A DNA stretch of 60,376 nucleotides from a virus. The notes beneath the pieces are model-generated. The model was not told the DNA's origin, ran no database searches, and was given only the letters and a program-made list of their open reading frames with translations. A program made the position numbers and the translations under genes. Positions 20,900 to 29,970 of this stretch are shown here, one piece after another (the first letter of the stretch is position 1; each line of letters opens with the position of its first letter). The DNA lies in the IMG/VR virus record IMGVR_UViG_3300047548_000760, positions 1-60,376 of that record; one strand, given 5' to 3'.

Positions 20900-23800
20900 C
20901 GCTTCATGACCAGTACGCTTAAGCGCATGGTTCCCGTGTAGTAGCTTCTCGTCACGGTGATCGTGTGGTTTCCGGCGCTTGGCGCCACAACAATCACGCC
21001 GGTCGGGGTTCCGTTATCGGTAAGTCCTGTAACGATGGGGCCATATACATCAGCAGTACCCCCGCCGAACTTGCCGCCAGAGCTTCCGGCAGTAAAAGTT
21101 GGTGGGCCCAGGTAATACTGAATGAACAGCGCGGACGCTGATGCGGGAACACTAACTGTCACACTTACCGTGTCGGTGGTGGAGGTTGCAACGGAACTAG
21201 ACGACGCCGCATTACCGACGATCTGGTCAGTGTTGACGATGGCAGCGGAAAGCGATCCACTAAAGGACGCCGAGCCGTTGACGATACTGAAGCCCGGCGC
21301 GTAGACGTTTCCGGTGTTGTCGACCTGGAAGTAGCGGTTGTTGTTGGCGTTGCCCAGCAGTAGGCCGTTCGGTCCCAGGTGGAAGCCGTAGTTGTTGACC
21401 GCCGGCCACGCATACCCCGTGAACGCGCCTCCGTTGATCGAGCCCCTGATGTTGAGGGCGCCCCCAGCGGAGTCGAACTCCATGGACTGGCTGCCGCCGC
21501 TGTTGACGCGGAAGAACGAAACCCCGTCGTTGCGCTTGAGGAAGATGTCGTTGAAGTTGCTACCAGACAAGGACAGGCCGTAGTGGCCCGAGCTTGGGCC
21601 GACGTCGTGGCCGAGCTGCACGCCACCAGCGGTGATCTTGAGATTGGCCCCGTCAATCTTTGTGGCCGTGATCGAGCCCGCGCCGATGCGGTCCGCACTG
21701 ATCGTGCCGGCCGTGATCTTGCTGGCGTTGAGGTCGTTGATCTTGGCGTTGGTGATCTGGGCATCACCGATCTTGGCTGTCGTGATCGCGGCGTCAGCGA
21801 TCTTGGCGCTGTCGATGGCCGCGTTGCCGATCATCGCGTTGACGATGGCCCCGTTCTGGATGGCCGCAGTACCCACCGCGATGGCGTTGGCCGCGATCTT
21901 GTTGGCCGTGATGGCGCCGTCGACGATCAGGTCGGCAGAGGCCACCTCTTGGCAGCGAATGGCTTGGGCGGCTTGTCGCGCAGTTCCTGAGCCACTGGAG
22001 TACCGGAACCAGACCATGATCGCCGCTTCTTTGGCGCTTGCGGGAATCGGCCTCGCAGTGCCAGCGCCGAACTGCCCGCCGTAGCGCGCCCAGTCGCCGG
22101 GGGTAGGCAGGCCACCATATGTGTACCCGGCGTATGTGCCGCCCCATCCTGTGCTGGCCCCCGTCAACTCCGTTCCATTCCCATCCCACATGCGAACGGT
22201 CACGTACATATTGCGGTTGTTGCCCGCATCCACAAAGAGCTGCGCAGTGGCGCTGTATGTGCGAGAAGAGTTGATTGGGAACCGCCGGCTGTTGACCTGC
22301 ACATCAGTGCTGGAGCCGGCTGGTAAGTCAAAGAAGTACCGACCTTCAGCGGAGCCCGCAGCGCTGGACCCCTGCACTACGGTTCCGCCCGTGATGGTCC
22401 ACGCGCTCAGGTCCATGCAGGCGGGGTCGTCGTTGAGCGCGGTTCCCTGGCCCGTTACCAGCAACTTGTCAGTGGTGATAGCGCCCGCAGAAATCTGGGC
22501 CGCGCTCACGGCCCCCGCCGCGATCTTGCCCGCGGTGACGGCGTTGGCCGACAGCTCGTTGGCGGTTACCGCGCCCGCAGCGAGCTTGGCAGTCGTGACA
22601 GCGCCAGCGTCAATCTTTGCCGCTGTGACCGCATTGGCTGCGATTTTGGAAGCCAGGATGGAGCCATCAACGATGAGGTTGGCGTCTGCCTTCAGCATCA
22701 GGCGAATGCCTGTTGCCAACTGCGTGCCTGTCCCCGAGAAGTTCGACAGCAGGCCGACCCTGATATACCTTGCGCCGGCCGGGATGGTGGCGCTCTCGTT
22801 AGGCCCGAAACTGATACGGTATTCAGTCCAAGCGGCCGGCAGGGTGCCGTTGACAAGGCCGAAATAGTGGTACGTCCCTTGGCTGGGCCATCCGCTGGCG
22901 CCGCCGCTGATGATGCCGTCGTTCGCGTCGTAAAACGCGACCGTCAGGTAAGTAGTGCTGGAGCCAGTCTCCTGGCGGGTCCAAATGCGGTACTCGTAGT
23001 TTCTGGACGCATCAAGGGGCACACGCTCCGACACGAACGTCATGCCTGCGGTTGCGCAGCGTAGAACGGTGGCGCCAACTGGGCTTGTCGCGTCAGCAAT
23101 GATTGAAAGCCCGGTGCCGATCCAGGCAGTCACATCTTGCGTGTTGGGGTCAGCGTTGAGAGCCATGCCCCGGCCCGTGACCAGGAGCTTCTCAGTCGTG
23201 ATCGCGCCCGCCGCGATCTCGCTCGCGCTGATGGCTCCCGCCGCGATCTGGGCCGCAGTGATGGTGTCGGCAGCGATGTTGCTGGCCGAGATGGTGTTTG
23301 CCGCGATCTTCTCGCCCGTGATGGTGGCGGCGGCGATCTCCGTGGCGGTGATGGTCCCTGCCGCGATCTTGGCAGCCGTAACCGCATTGGCAGCCAGCTT
23401 GTTGGTTGCTATGGCGCCGTCAACGATGAGATCGGCGGTGGCGGCCTGATCCAAGATGACGGCGGAAGCGCTCACGCTCCCACTAAAGGTGTTGTTCGCC
23501 TCGTTGTAGATGAGGAAGCGCACCGAGACGGCATTGGCGGGAACTTGTCCCTGCGCAGTCAGATCCTGCGTACCGGAGCCCGCGGTAGACGTGAGCGTAA
23601 TGTCGGCAAGATCTGCGTTGAGCCGGTTGTAGAAACGGGCGGCAACATAGAACGACTGGTTGCTGTTGTTGCGCATCCGGGCGCGCAGCCGCACCCAGGT
23701 GCCAATGGAGGGGACTGCAACTGACCCGCTCCAGATGTGCTTGCGCAACGCGCCCGGGTTGTTTGTGGGGTGTCCACTCCAGAGCGAGGCGTGCTTGCCA

Positions 23801-26800
23801 ACGCTCATGGTTGTATCGCTCTCGAAATACCAGCCGTTCGTGTCAAACTGGGTTGCCGTCCACCACGCCTCGTCCGAGAAGTACGGGTCCGGGCAGATCG
23901 ACGCCGGCACCACGAGGAGCTTGGAGGTGGTGATGGCGCCCGCTGACACCTTGGCGGCCGTCACGGCTCCAGCGTCGAGCTTGTTGGTTGAGATGGCGCC
24001 GTCGACAATGAGAGCGCCAGCGTTTCGGCGGCGAACCTGGATGTTCCTGAAGTGCCAACTTCCAGTGGCCCCAGCAGTCCCAGCGATCTGGACCGCGACC
24101 ATCGCGTACCGCTTGTTAGCCGGGACCAGCGCGGTGCCGGTTACCGTCTGCCATGAGTTAGTTGTCCGTGCGGCGTAGGCGGTCGTGATCCAGACGGAGT
24201 TGGTTCCACTCACATCGTCCGCAAACCGCAGCATTACTGCCGCATCGGCAGTTGGAGGGTTGTCTCCGGCCTGGGCTGGGTAGAAGGCGCCAGAAAGGTA
24301 GAACTCATCGCCCGGAGTGACATCGAACCATGGGCCAATGTAGGCATCGCGGTTGATTGTGCGCAGGCTCTTGATCGCCGCAGACAGGCCGCCGATGCCG
24401 GTGTTTGGGCCCGTGACCACGCCAGCAGTCCAGCCGTCGACCCCAGAGTCTCCGCTTGGGTTGGGGCAGAGGTTCTCGAAGTCGCCTACCGCAATCTTGG
24501 AGGACGTGATTGATCCGGCCGCGATTTTGTCGGCCGTCACCGCCCCGGCAAAGATGTTCCCCGCCTTGACCTCACCCGCTCCGATCTTGTCGGTCGTAAT
24601 GGCGCCGTTGGCGATGAGGGTGGTGTTCGAGGTGCGGAACAAGCGCACCTCGTCGGCGTAGGCGGACCCGGCCGTGAGGATGGATTCCACCTCTACGTCG
24701 ACGAAGGCGACTCCGGCGCCTACCGTGAATGAGACAGATGACTTGGTGTAGGCCGTGGTGGCAGCAGGGACGTAGGCCCCGACGGCGAACTGCACTTCGG
24801 TGGCAAGCGTGGCGTTGTAGCCGATGCATCGCACACGTGTACCGGTTCCGGTTGAGCTTGCGGCGTGCTTGATGTACGCCTCAGCGTAGAAGGTCTCGCC
24901 GGGCTCCACGGCGACCTTCTGCAAGTTCCTGAGCGCAGTGCCAGCGGCAATGTTGGTGTTCCTTGCCACCCAGGTGCCGCTCTTGGCATTGGTGGCGTCG
25001 GAAACGATTGCCCAACCAGACTCCTTGGACCAGCCAGCATCCCCTTCCTCGAAGTTCCAGTTGCGGGCCTGGACCGTGAAGTCGCCAACGGCGATCTTCG
25101 AGGCGGTAACCGCTCCAGCCTGAATCTTGGCCGCTGTGACTGCATCGGCGCCGATTTTTAGAGCGGTGATAGCTCCATCGACGATTAGCTCACCGCTGGC
25201 AGCGCGGCGCATTACCGGACCGCCGAAGCGCACTTCGGTGGCACTATCGTTGCTCTTGTAAAACCGGATGCGACCGAACCGCTTGTTGGCTGGTGCGAGT
25301 ACAGTTCTTGTGCTGGCCGTGACCGTCGACGCAGAAACCGAGGTGAAGTCGGTCTCGGTTAGGTTTGTCCCGGCTTCATCATCGGCCCAATGCATGTTCC
25401 AGGTGGCGTTTCCAGTGCCGGCCGCCACGCGGGCCTGAATGCTCACGTAGTAGCTGAATCCGGGCTCGACAGGCACCCACTTTGAGGTCACGAAGCCGGC
25501 GTAGGCGCCAGCCGCTCCCGTGATGATCAGGTAGCGGGTGGAGCGGAACCCACTGTCAGTCGCAGCCGATACTCCCCAGGTCGACGTTCCAAGGCTGCCC
25601 CATGCGCCAGCATCGGTCATGCTGGCGTCAGAGATCAGGTTGGAGAAGTCCCCCACACTGATCTTGGAGGCTAGAACGGCTCCGGCTTGGATCTTGTCCG
25701 CGGTGACCGCGTCAGTGCTGATCTTCAGTGCCGTGATGGCCCCGTCAACGATCATCTCCGCGTTAGCTGCCCGACGGGCAATGATCCTGGTGATGTACCA
25801 AGCCCCTACAGGGGAGGCGTTGACGTTGCTGCGGATGTAAAGGCGGATGTACGCCACCGGCAGACCAGAGACGGTCGCCGGCACAGTGACCGTGCCGCTG
25901 AAGCGTGTCCAAGTTGTGTAGCTGGTCGCCGTAAGGGTGCCGATCTGGATGCCAAGGTTGGTGCCCAGCGTGGAGTCGGCGTACCGCATCTGCGCCGCCA
26001 AAGTGCCGTTTGTGTTGGCTTCAGCGGCGGCCGTGAACTCGAAGTAGAAGGTCTCGCCCGGGGCGGCTGCAATCCAGGTGGTTGGCAGGAGGTCTGTGAC
26101 CGTTGTGGGGACGGGCCTCGTGAAGACGTATTCCGTGGGCGCGTCAGCGGGAACGCCAGCCGTTGAGCGCAAGACCACAGACCCCGAGGCCCCAAGCTGC
26201 AAGCCATCGGTCGAACCCCCAGCGAAGTCCGGGTTGCGCCAGATGTTGGTCATGTCCGCCACTGCGATCTTGGACGCAATGACGGCGTTGGCGGCGATCT
26301 TGTCAGCGGTGACAGCGCTGGCGCGAATCTTTGCGGCGGTCAGCGTGTTGTCCACGATGACGTTGCCGCCGAAGACCACGGTGAGCGCAGTCCATGTTCC
26401 GGCGCTGGAGCGGATGCGGGTCTCGGAGTAGGGGGTGGCCGAGTTGTGGAGCGTGACCGTGTCACCCGCGATCGGAGATACCCCTCCGGCGTCCGCAATG
26501 GCCGTTGCAGCCTCCGAATCGGACCAAGTGGACCCAGAGATCGCCCGGGCCGTTGTGATGGCTCCACGGGCCCCGTAGAGCCTCCAGTAGGTGTTTGAGG
26601 TCGTCGGATAGGCTGGCGGAGTGACCGAAACGCTGGAGATGTGCGCCAGGATGCAGACCCATCGGAACCCGGAGTTGGTCACGATGTCCCCAACCCCGTA
26701 GGCCACAGACGCAGAAGACCAGTCGCCGACCAACACGTTGCGGGTTGCGCCGGCCTCGGCCGTCGTGTCGCCCAGGCGGATCAGGTTGGCGTAAGCCGCA

Positions 26801-27159
26801 AGGCTGCCCGCCGTGGCGCCGATGGCGACCTGCTTGGCGGCGCCGAACTGCGCCAGGGTCATGTAGGCCGTGTCGCCGTCCCCGGTGCCCGGCAGCCCGA
26901 AGATGTACTCCGTGATGTCGAGCTTGTTCAGGTTGGTGTCGAGCGTGACCCCGTTGGAGGCCGCCCAGTTGGCCTGCTCTGCATCCAACCCCTGCCTCAG
27001 AAGGGTGAGGGCTACCGTCTGCTCAGCCGGGGTGGCCACGCCGTCCACATACGTGAACCCGGCTGCACTGGAGATGACCTGGAGCGCAGGACCATCCAGC
27101 CCGTCGACGCCGTCGTAGACGTCGACGATTGTGATTTCACCCGTGGAGACTATGGGCAT
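20896..27159 (-). CDS. Giant modular tail fibre / host-attachment protein
   Basis: A 2087-residue virion protein. The N-terminus MPIVSTGEITIVD is shared with the 491-residue protein at 28483, suggesting a common docking peptide. After about 300 residues come seven tandem modules, each a jelly-roll-like domain of roughly 130-180 residues (starts such as NIWRNPDF, NWNFEEGD, CPNPSGDSG, CPDPYFSDE), separated by IVDGAITA-x-KI-x-AGAVTA-x-KI helical repeats like those in gpJ-type proteins. The C-terminal 350 residues (near HYGLSLSG, GYAWPAVNNYGFHLGPNG) form a different beta-rich tip, ending LSVLVMKR. The modules probably bind surface glycans. No reverse transcriptase or diversity element is nearby. 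It is followed by an ATGA-coupled assembly-like gene. Confidence 0.8.
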   Translation of the reverse strand: MPIVSTGEITIVDVYDGVDGLDGPALQVISSAAGFTYVDGVATPAEQTVALTLLRQGLDAEQANWAASNGVTLDTNLNKLDITEYIFGLPGTGDGDTAYMTLAQFGAAKQVAIGATAGSLAAYANLIRLGDTTAEAGATRNVLVGDWSSASVAYGVGDIVTNSGFRWVCILAHISSVSVTPPAYPTTSNTYWRLYGARGAITTARAISGSTWSDSEAATAIADAGGVSPIAGDTVTLHNSATPYSETRIRSSAGTWTALTVVFGGNVIVDNTLTAAKIRASAVTADKIAANAVIASKIAVADMTNIWRNPDFAGGSTDGLQLGASGSVVLRSTAGVPADAPTEYVFTRPVPTTVTDLLPTTWIAAAPGETFYFEFTAAAEANTNGTLAAQMRYADSTLGTNLGIQIGTLTATSYTTWTRFSGTVTVPATVSGLPVAYIRLYIRSNVNASPVGAWYITRIIARRAANAEMIVDGAITALKISTDAVTADKIQAGAVLASKISVGDFSNLISDASMTDAGAWGSLGTSTWGVSAATDSGFRSTRYLIITGAAGAYAGFVTSKWVPVEPGFSYYVSIQARVAAGTGNATWNMHWADDEAGTNLTETDFTSVSASTVTASTRTVLAPANKRFGRIRFYKSNDSATEVRFGGPVMRRAASGELIVDGAITALKIGADAVTAAKIQAGAVTASKIAVGDFTVQARNWNFEEGDAGWSKESGWAIVSDATNAKSGTWVARNTNIAAGTALRNLQKVAVEPGETFYAEAYIKHAASSTGTGTRVRCIGYNATLATEVQFAVGAYVPAATTAYTKSSVSFTVGAGVAFVDVEVESILTAGSAYADEVRLFRTSNTTLIANGAITTDKIGAGEVKAGNIFAGAVTADKIAAGSITSSKIAVGDFENLCPNPSGDSGVDGWTAGVVTGPNTGIGGLSAAIKSLRTINRDAYIGPWFDVTPGDEFYLSGAFYPAQAGDNPPTADAAVMLRFADDVSGTNSVWITTAYAARTTNSWQTVTGTALVPANKRYAMVAVQIAGTAGATGSWHFRNIQVRRRNAGALIVDGAISTNKLDAGAVTAAKVSAGAITTSKLLVVPASICPDPYFSDEAWWTATQFDTNGWYFESDTTMSVGKHASLWSGHPTNNPGALRKHIWSGSVAVPSIGTWVRLRARMRNNSNQSFYVAARFYNRLNADLADITLTSTAGSGTQDLTAQGQVPANAVSVRFLIYNEANNTFSGSVSASAVILDQAATADLIVDGAIATNKLAANAVTAAKIAAGTITATEIAAATITGEKIAANTISASNIAADTITAAQIAAGAISASEIAAGAITTEKLLVTGRGMALNADPNTQDVTAWIGTGLSIIADATSPVGATVLRCATAGMTFVSERVPLDASRNYEYRIWTRQETGSSTTYLTVAFYDANDGIISGGASGWPSQGTYHYFGLVNGTLPAAWTEYRISFGPNESATIPAGARYIRVGLLSNFSGTGTQLATGIRLMLKADANLIVDGSILASKIAANAVTAAKIDAGAVTTAKLAAGAVTANELSANAVTAGKIAAGAVSAAQISAGAITTDKLLVTGQGTALNDDPACMDLSAWTITGGTVVQGSSAAGSAEGRYFFDLPAGSSTDVQVNSRRFPINSSRTYSATAQLFVDAGNNRNMYVTVRMWDGNGTELTGASTGWGGTYAGYTYGGLPTPGDWARYGGQFGAGTARPIPASAKEAAIMVWFRYSSGSGTARQAAQAIRCQEVASADLIVDGAITANKIAANAIAVGTAAIQNGAIVNAMIGNAAIDSAKIADAAITTAKIGDAQITNAKINDLNASKITAGTISADRIGAGSITATKIDGANLKITAGGVQLGHDVGPSSGHYGLSLSGSNFNDIFLKRNDGVSFFRVNSGGSQSMEFDSAGGALNIRGSINGGAFTGYAWPAVNNYGFHLGPNGLLLGNANNNRYFQVDNTGNVYAPGFSIVNGSASFSGSLSAAIVNTDQIVGNAASSSSVATSTTDTVSVTVSVPASASALFIQYYLGPPTFTAGSSGGKFGGGTADVYGPIVTGLTDNGTPTGVIVVAPSAGNHTITVTRSYYTGTMRLSVLVMKR

Positions 27160-27164
27160 GTGGC

Positions 27165-27242
27165 CTACCTCTTGCCGCGCCTAAATGCGTTCGGGGCCAG
27201 CAAAGTGACTGGCTGCGTATTGCGGGTGGTACTGCGCTGCAT
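27165..27242 (-). CDS. Possible 25-residue basic peptide ORF
   Basis: An ATG at 27242, just after the stop of the 404-residue gene, encodes MQRSTTRNTQPVTLLAPNAF then RRGKR and fills most of the 85-base gap before the giant fibre gene. It lacks a ribosome-binding site. It may be a spurious ORF; the basic, low-complexity product and exact fit to the gap are the only support. Confidence 0.25.
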   Translation of the reverse strand: MQRSTTRNTQPVTLLAPNAFRRGKR

Positions 27243-27244
27243 TC

Positions 27245-28459
27245 TTAGGAGGCAGTGAACGAGGTGTTCAGCATGAATGCGGTTTGCAGCGTGGCGCCGT
27301 TGACGTAGACCGCCCGGTAGTACCGGGTCATCACCGGGACGGACAGGTAGACCACCGCGTTGGCCGCAACAGCCGTATCCGCCGTGGCCCGCCGCCATGT
27401 GGTGTTGTCGTTGGAGCACTCGATGCGCAGCGTCCCGGCTTGGTCGGCAAAGGCTGAGGCATTGAAGGCGGAGTAGCGATGCACGGCAGCGGCCGCTACA
27501 CCGACATCGCGGGAGGTGCCCGTTACCGTCGCAGAAGCTGCCTGGGCTGTCGTGCTCTCGTTGTAGAACACGTTGTCCTGTGCCGCGACCACCGGAGTGC
27601 CAGAGACCGTAACGGTCGTCGTGGGCATCGTGGTGACCGCCACCGCCAGGGCCTGACCCGCGACGGACTGGCCGCGCCCTGCTGTGATTTCCGCCGTCAG
27701 CTCTGCGTAGTCCTGGCAGGCCACGTACTGGAGAGTTGCGTTGGTGCTGGAAGCCGGGGCGGTGCCGCCGTTGAGCCAACGGACCCGGATCTTGTAGACC
27801 GCGTTGGGGTCAGGGATCTGCTGGTGGCGGCGGTAGCTGTTGGCCCGGCCCGCAGTGGAGTCAAGCGTGGCGCTGTGGAACCAGCACTCGTCGGCAAACG
27901 GCTCGATCTCATAGACCCCCGTGCCAGCCGTGGTGACCACGGTGGACGCCGCGCTGTCGAGCGGAGTCACACCGGAGTTTTGCACCCGGTACTTGGCCTG
28001 GGTGACGGTCGTGCCGTCGAAAAGCCAAGCGGCCGAGTGCAGGCCGTCAGGCACTCCAGTAGTTGCGTTGACCGAGATGGCCTCGACCAGGAAGGTCTGG
28101 TTGGCGATCCGCTGGGACAGGGTCAGTTGAAAGCCCACGCGGAACGGGACAGTGAATGTCTCTTTTGAGAGCACCGACGTTTCCGAGCTTGCCGTGGCCC
28201 CACTGGCCATTACCAGCGTGCCGGCCGCAACGGAGATGGACCCACCCGAGCCGATAGAACTGTCCCAGTTGGCGGCGTTCAGCGAAGACCCCGGGAAGCT
28301 GTCCCGGAACTTCTTCTGCACGCTCTTGACCTTGAGCATGTCGTCTTGGGCGTCGTAGCCCATGACGCGCTGGTAAGGGGTGTGGACCCCGCCACTGTCT
28401 TGGGTCCGCATCGTGAGCAGCGTGCCCGATGCGTCCCGTACCTGAATGTTGTCTGCCAT
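27245..28459 (-). CDS. Virion structural protein (tail/fibre network)
   Basis: A 404-residue beta-rich protein. The N-terminal peptide MADNIQVRDASGTLLTMRTQ resembles docking segments of phage appendage proteins. The middle (RDSFPGSSLNAANWD ... GVYEIEPFADECWFH) looks like a lectin- or laminin-G-type sandwich. The C-terminal part (RIECSNDNTTWRRATADTAV, MTRYYRAVYVNG) resembles F5/8-like or receptor-binding domains found in phage structural proteins. It lies between two proteins that share an N-terminal motif, so it is probably part of the same adsorption apparatus. Function is inferred from composition and position. Confidence 0.65.
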   Translation of the reverse strand: MADNIQVRDASGTLLTMRTQDSGGVHTPYQRVMGYDAQDDMLKVKSVQKKFRDSFPGSSLNAANWDSSIGSGGSISVAAGTLVMASGATASSETSVLSKETFTVPFRVGFQLTLSQRIANQTFLVEAISVNATTGVPDGLHSAAWLFDGTTVTQAKYRVQNSGVTPLDSAASTVVTTAGTGVYEIEPFADECWFHSATLDSTAGRANSYRRHQQIPDPNAVYKIRVRWLNGGTAPASSTNATLQYVACQDYAELTAEITAGRGQSVAGQALAVAVTTMPTTTVTVSGTPVVAAQDNVFYNESTTAQAASATVTGTSRDVGVAAAAVHRYSAFNASAFADQAGTLRIECSNDNTTWRRATADTAVAANAVVYLSVPVMTRYYRAVYVNGATLQTAFMLNTSFTAS

Positions 28460-28482
28460 GCGGTTCTCCTGATGTCAGCGGC

Positions 28483-29958
28483 TTACGGACGGTTGGACTC
28501 GACCAAGATCCGCCCTTTCACGTCGATCTCATCGCCCGTTACCGTGATCTGCCATGGCGTCGTGGTGACCGTGCGCAGACCATTGGTGGCCAGCGTCCCG
28601 GTGCCGGTGCAGCCGAAGAGTTTTCCGCCAACAAAGTCCGTGATGGCGGACGGCGCAGGGAAGTCCGTGAAGTTCAGCCACGTCGTCGTGGACGGGGCGC
28701 GGATCGTGACGGTGTTGGTGCCCGCGCTGGCCACCTCATAGAAGAAGGCGTCACCGTTCGGCTTCACGCACTTGATCAGCATGCCGGCCGTGAAGGCATA
28801 GCTGGTGCCGCTGTACGTGAACTGTGCGCTTGCGCCCGTGGTGTGCGCGGTGATGTTCGCTCCGCCAGCCGTGCTGATCTTCGCGGTATCCACGAAGCCG
28901 GCGCGCTTGCCGTTCTTGTCGTACAGGGTGTAAGTGAAGCTCCACCCGGTCAGATCAGTGACCCTTGACGCGCCGTAATAGACCTCCGGCGTGAGGGTTG
29001 TACTGCCCTGCCCGTTTTGCAGCTTGTCGCCAGTTGAGGAGATGACCTTGGTGTCGTACGGGTCGCTGATGTCGTAGATCGTGAAGTAGGCCGTGTACGT
29101 CTTGGCGTCGTTGTCAGTGATCTCGACCTTGTAGACGCCGATGTCGGACACCGCGGTCTCATTGATCGTCAATGTGTTGAACGCATTCCCGGCCGCGGTG
29201 GGGATGTTCGAGTTCAGTGTGGTTGTGGCAGGCGAAGTGCCCGCCGTGGTCGTGCTCAGTCCGTACTTGGTCGCCACGTTGGGCAGGGAGGTCGTGATCT
29301 GCGTGCTGCCGCCCGCCTCGTACCACTTGTACGTCAGGTTCGTGGTGTCGACGCCGCCGGAGCGGACCAAGTCCGCCGCCACCGCGATGTTGTTCTTGGT
29401 CTGCCCGGTGGCCTCCTCGATGTTGGTCTGACCCCGGATGGCGATGAAGACCGCATTGGTGCCAGTCTTCACGGTGTTGAGCGTGATCTGGCACGTGATG
29501 TGGGTCACAAGCGCGGTCGCCGGGTCCGTAAAGTCCGCATCGAAGAAGAGCGTGAAGCTCCCGACTGAGTCCTTCAGGTTGCCGGTGATCGTGAACGTCG
29601 AGGCCGTGCTGGCGCCGTTGGCCGCATGGCTGACTGTGAACGGAGTGCTCAGTTGCACGTCAGAGTTGTTCACGAAAGACGTGGACGTTGTACCGCTGAC
29701 TAGCGCAGCGCCGCCAGCCGTGAGGGCGAACTGCTTGTTGGTGAGCGCGCCCCAGGCCTGCGCGGAGGTGAAGCCTCCAATCGAAATCTGGGGGGTCAGC
29801 GTTAGCGGCGAACTGAACCAGCTCGGGGTGTAGCCGACCGTCGACTCGTCTTTCGTGTAGACCTGCTGCGTACCCCCGCTGGCGGTCAGCGCTGCAGTGA
29901 TGGTTCTCGCGTCGTTGGTGTCGACGATGGTTATTTGGCCGGTGCTTACGATAGGCAT
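28483..29958 (-). CDS. Virion protein with Ig-like repeats, MPIVSTG N-terminus
   Basis: A 491-residue protein starting MPIVSTGQITIVDTNDARTI, matching 11 of the first 13 residues or more with the giant fibre. It contains several beta-sandwich, Ig-like segments (NLTYKWYEAGGSTQITTSLP, NETAVSDIGVYKVEITDNDA, SFTYTLYDKNGKRAGFVDTA), as in phage tail-tip and fibre proteins. It probably attaches to the same partner as the giant fibre. It lies 23 bases after the 404-residue gene on the leftward strand, upstream in transcription. Confidence 0.7.
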   Translation of the reverse strand: MPIVSTGQITIVDTNDARTITAALTASGGTQQVYTKDESTVGYTPSWFSSPLTLTPQISIGGFTSAQAWGALTNKQFALTAGGAALVSGTTSTSFVNNSDVQLSTPFTVSHAANGASTASTFTITGNLKDSVGSFTLFFDADFTDPATALVTHITCQITLNTVKTGTNAVFIAIRGQTNIEEATGQTKNNIAVAADLVRSGGVDTTNLTYKWYEAGGSTQITTSLPNVATKYGLSTTTAGTSPATTTLNSNIPTAAGNAFNTLTINETAVSDIGVYKVEITDNDAKTYTAYFTIYDISDPYDTKVISSTGDKLQNGQGSTTLTPEVYYGASRVTDLTGWSFTYTLYDKNGKRAGFVDTAKISTAGGANITAHTTGASAQFTYSGTSYAFTAGMLIKCVKPNGDAFFYEVASAGTNTVTIRAPSTTTWLNFTDFPAPSAITDFVGGKLFGCTGTGTLATNGLRTVTTTPWQITVTGDEIDVKGRILVESNRP

Positions 29959-29970
29959 GATGCGGGTCCT

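Noticed and set aside
24800-24814. A seventh near-copy of the 15-bp element (14/15)
   Set aside because: It lies inside the fibre coding region, antisense to the gene and far from any start, so it is probably chance or codon driven.
20896-27159. Diversity-generating retroelement acting on the fibre
   Set aside because: No reverse transcriptase motif or template repeat is visible in the window; repeat variation fits duplication and divergence.
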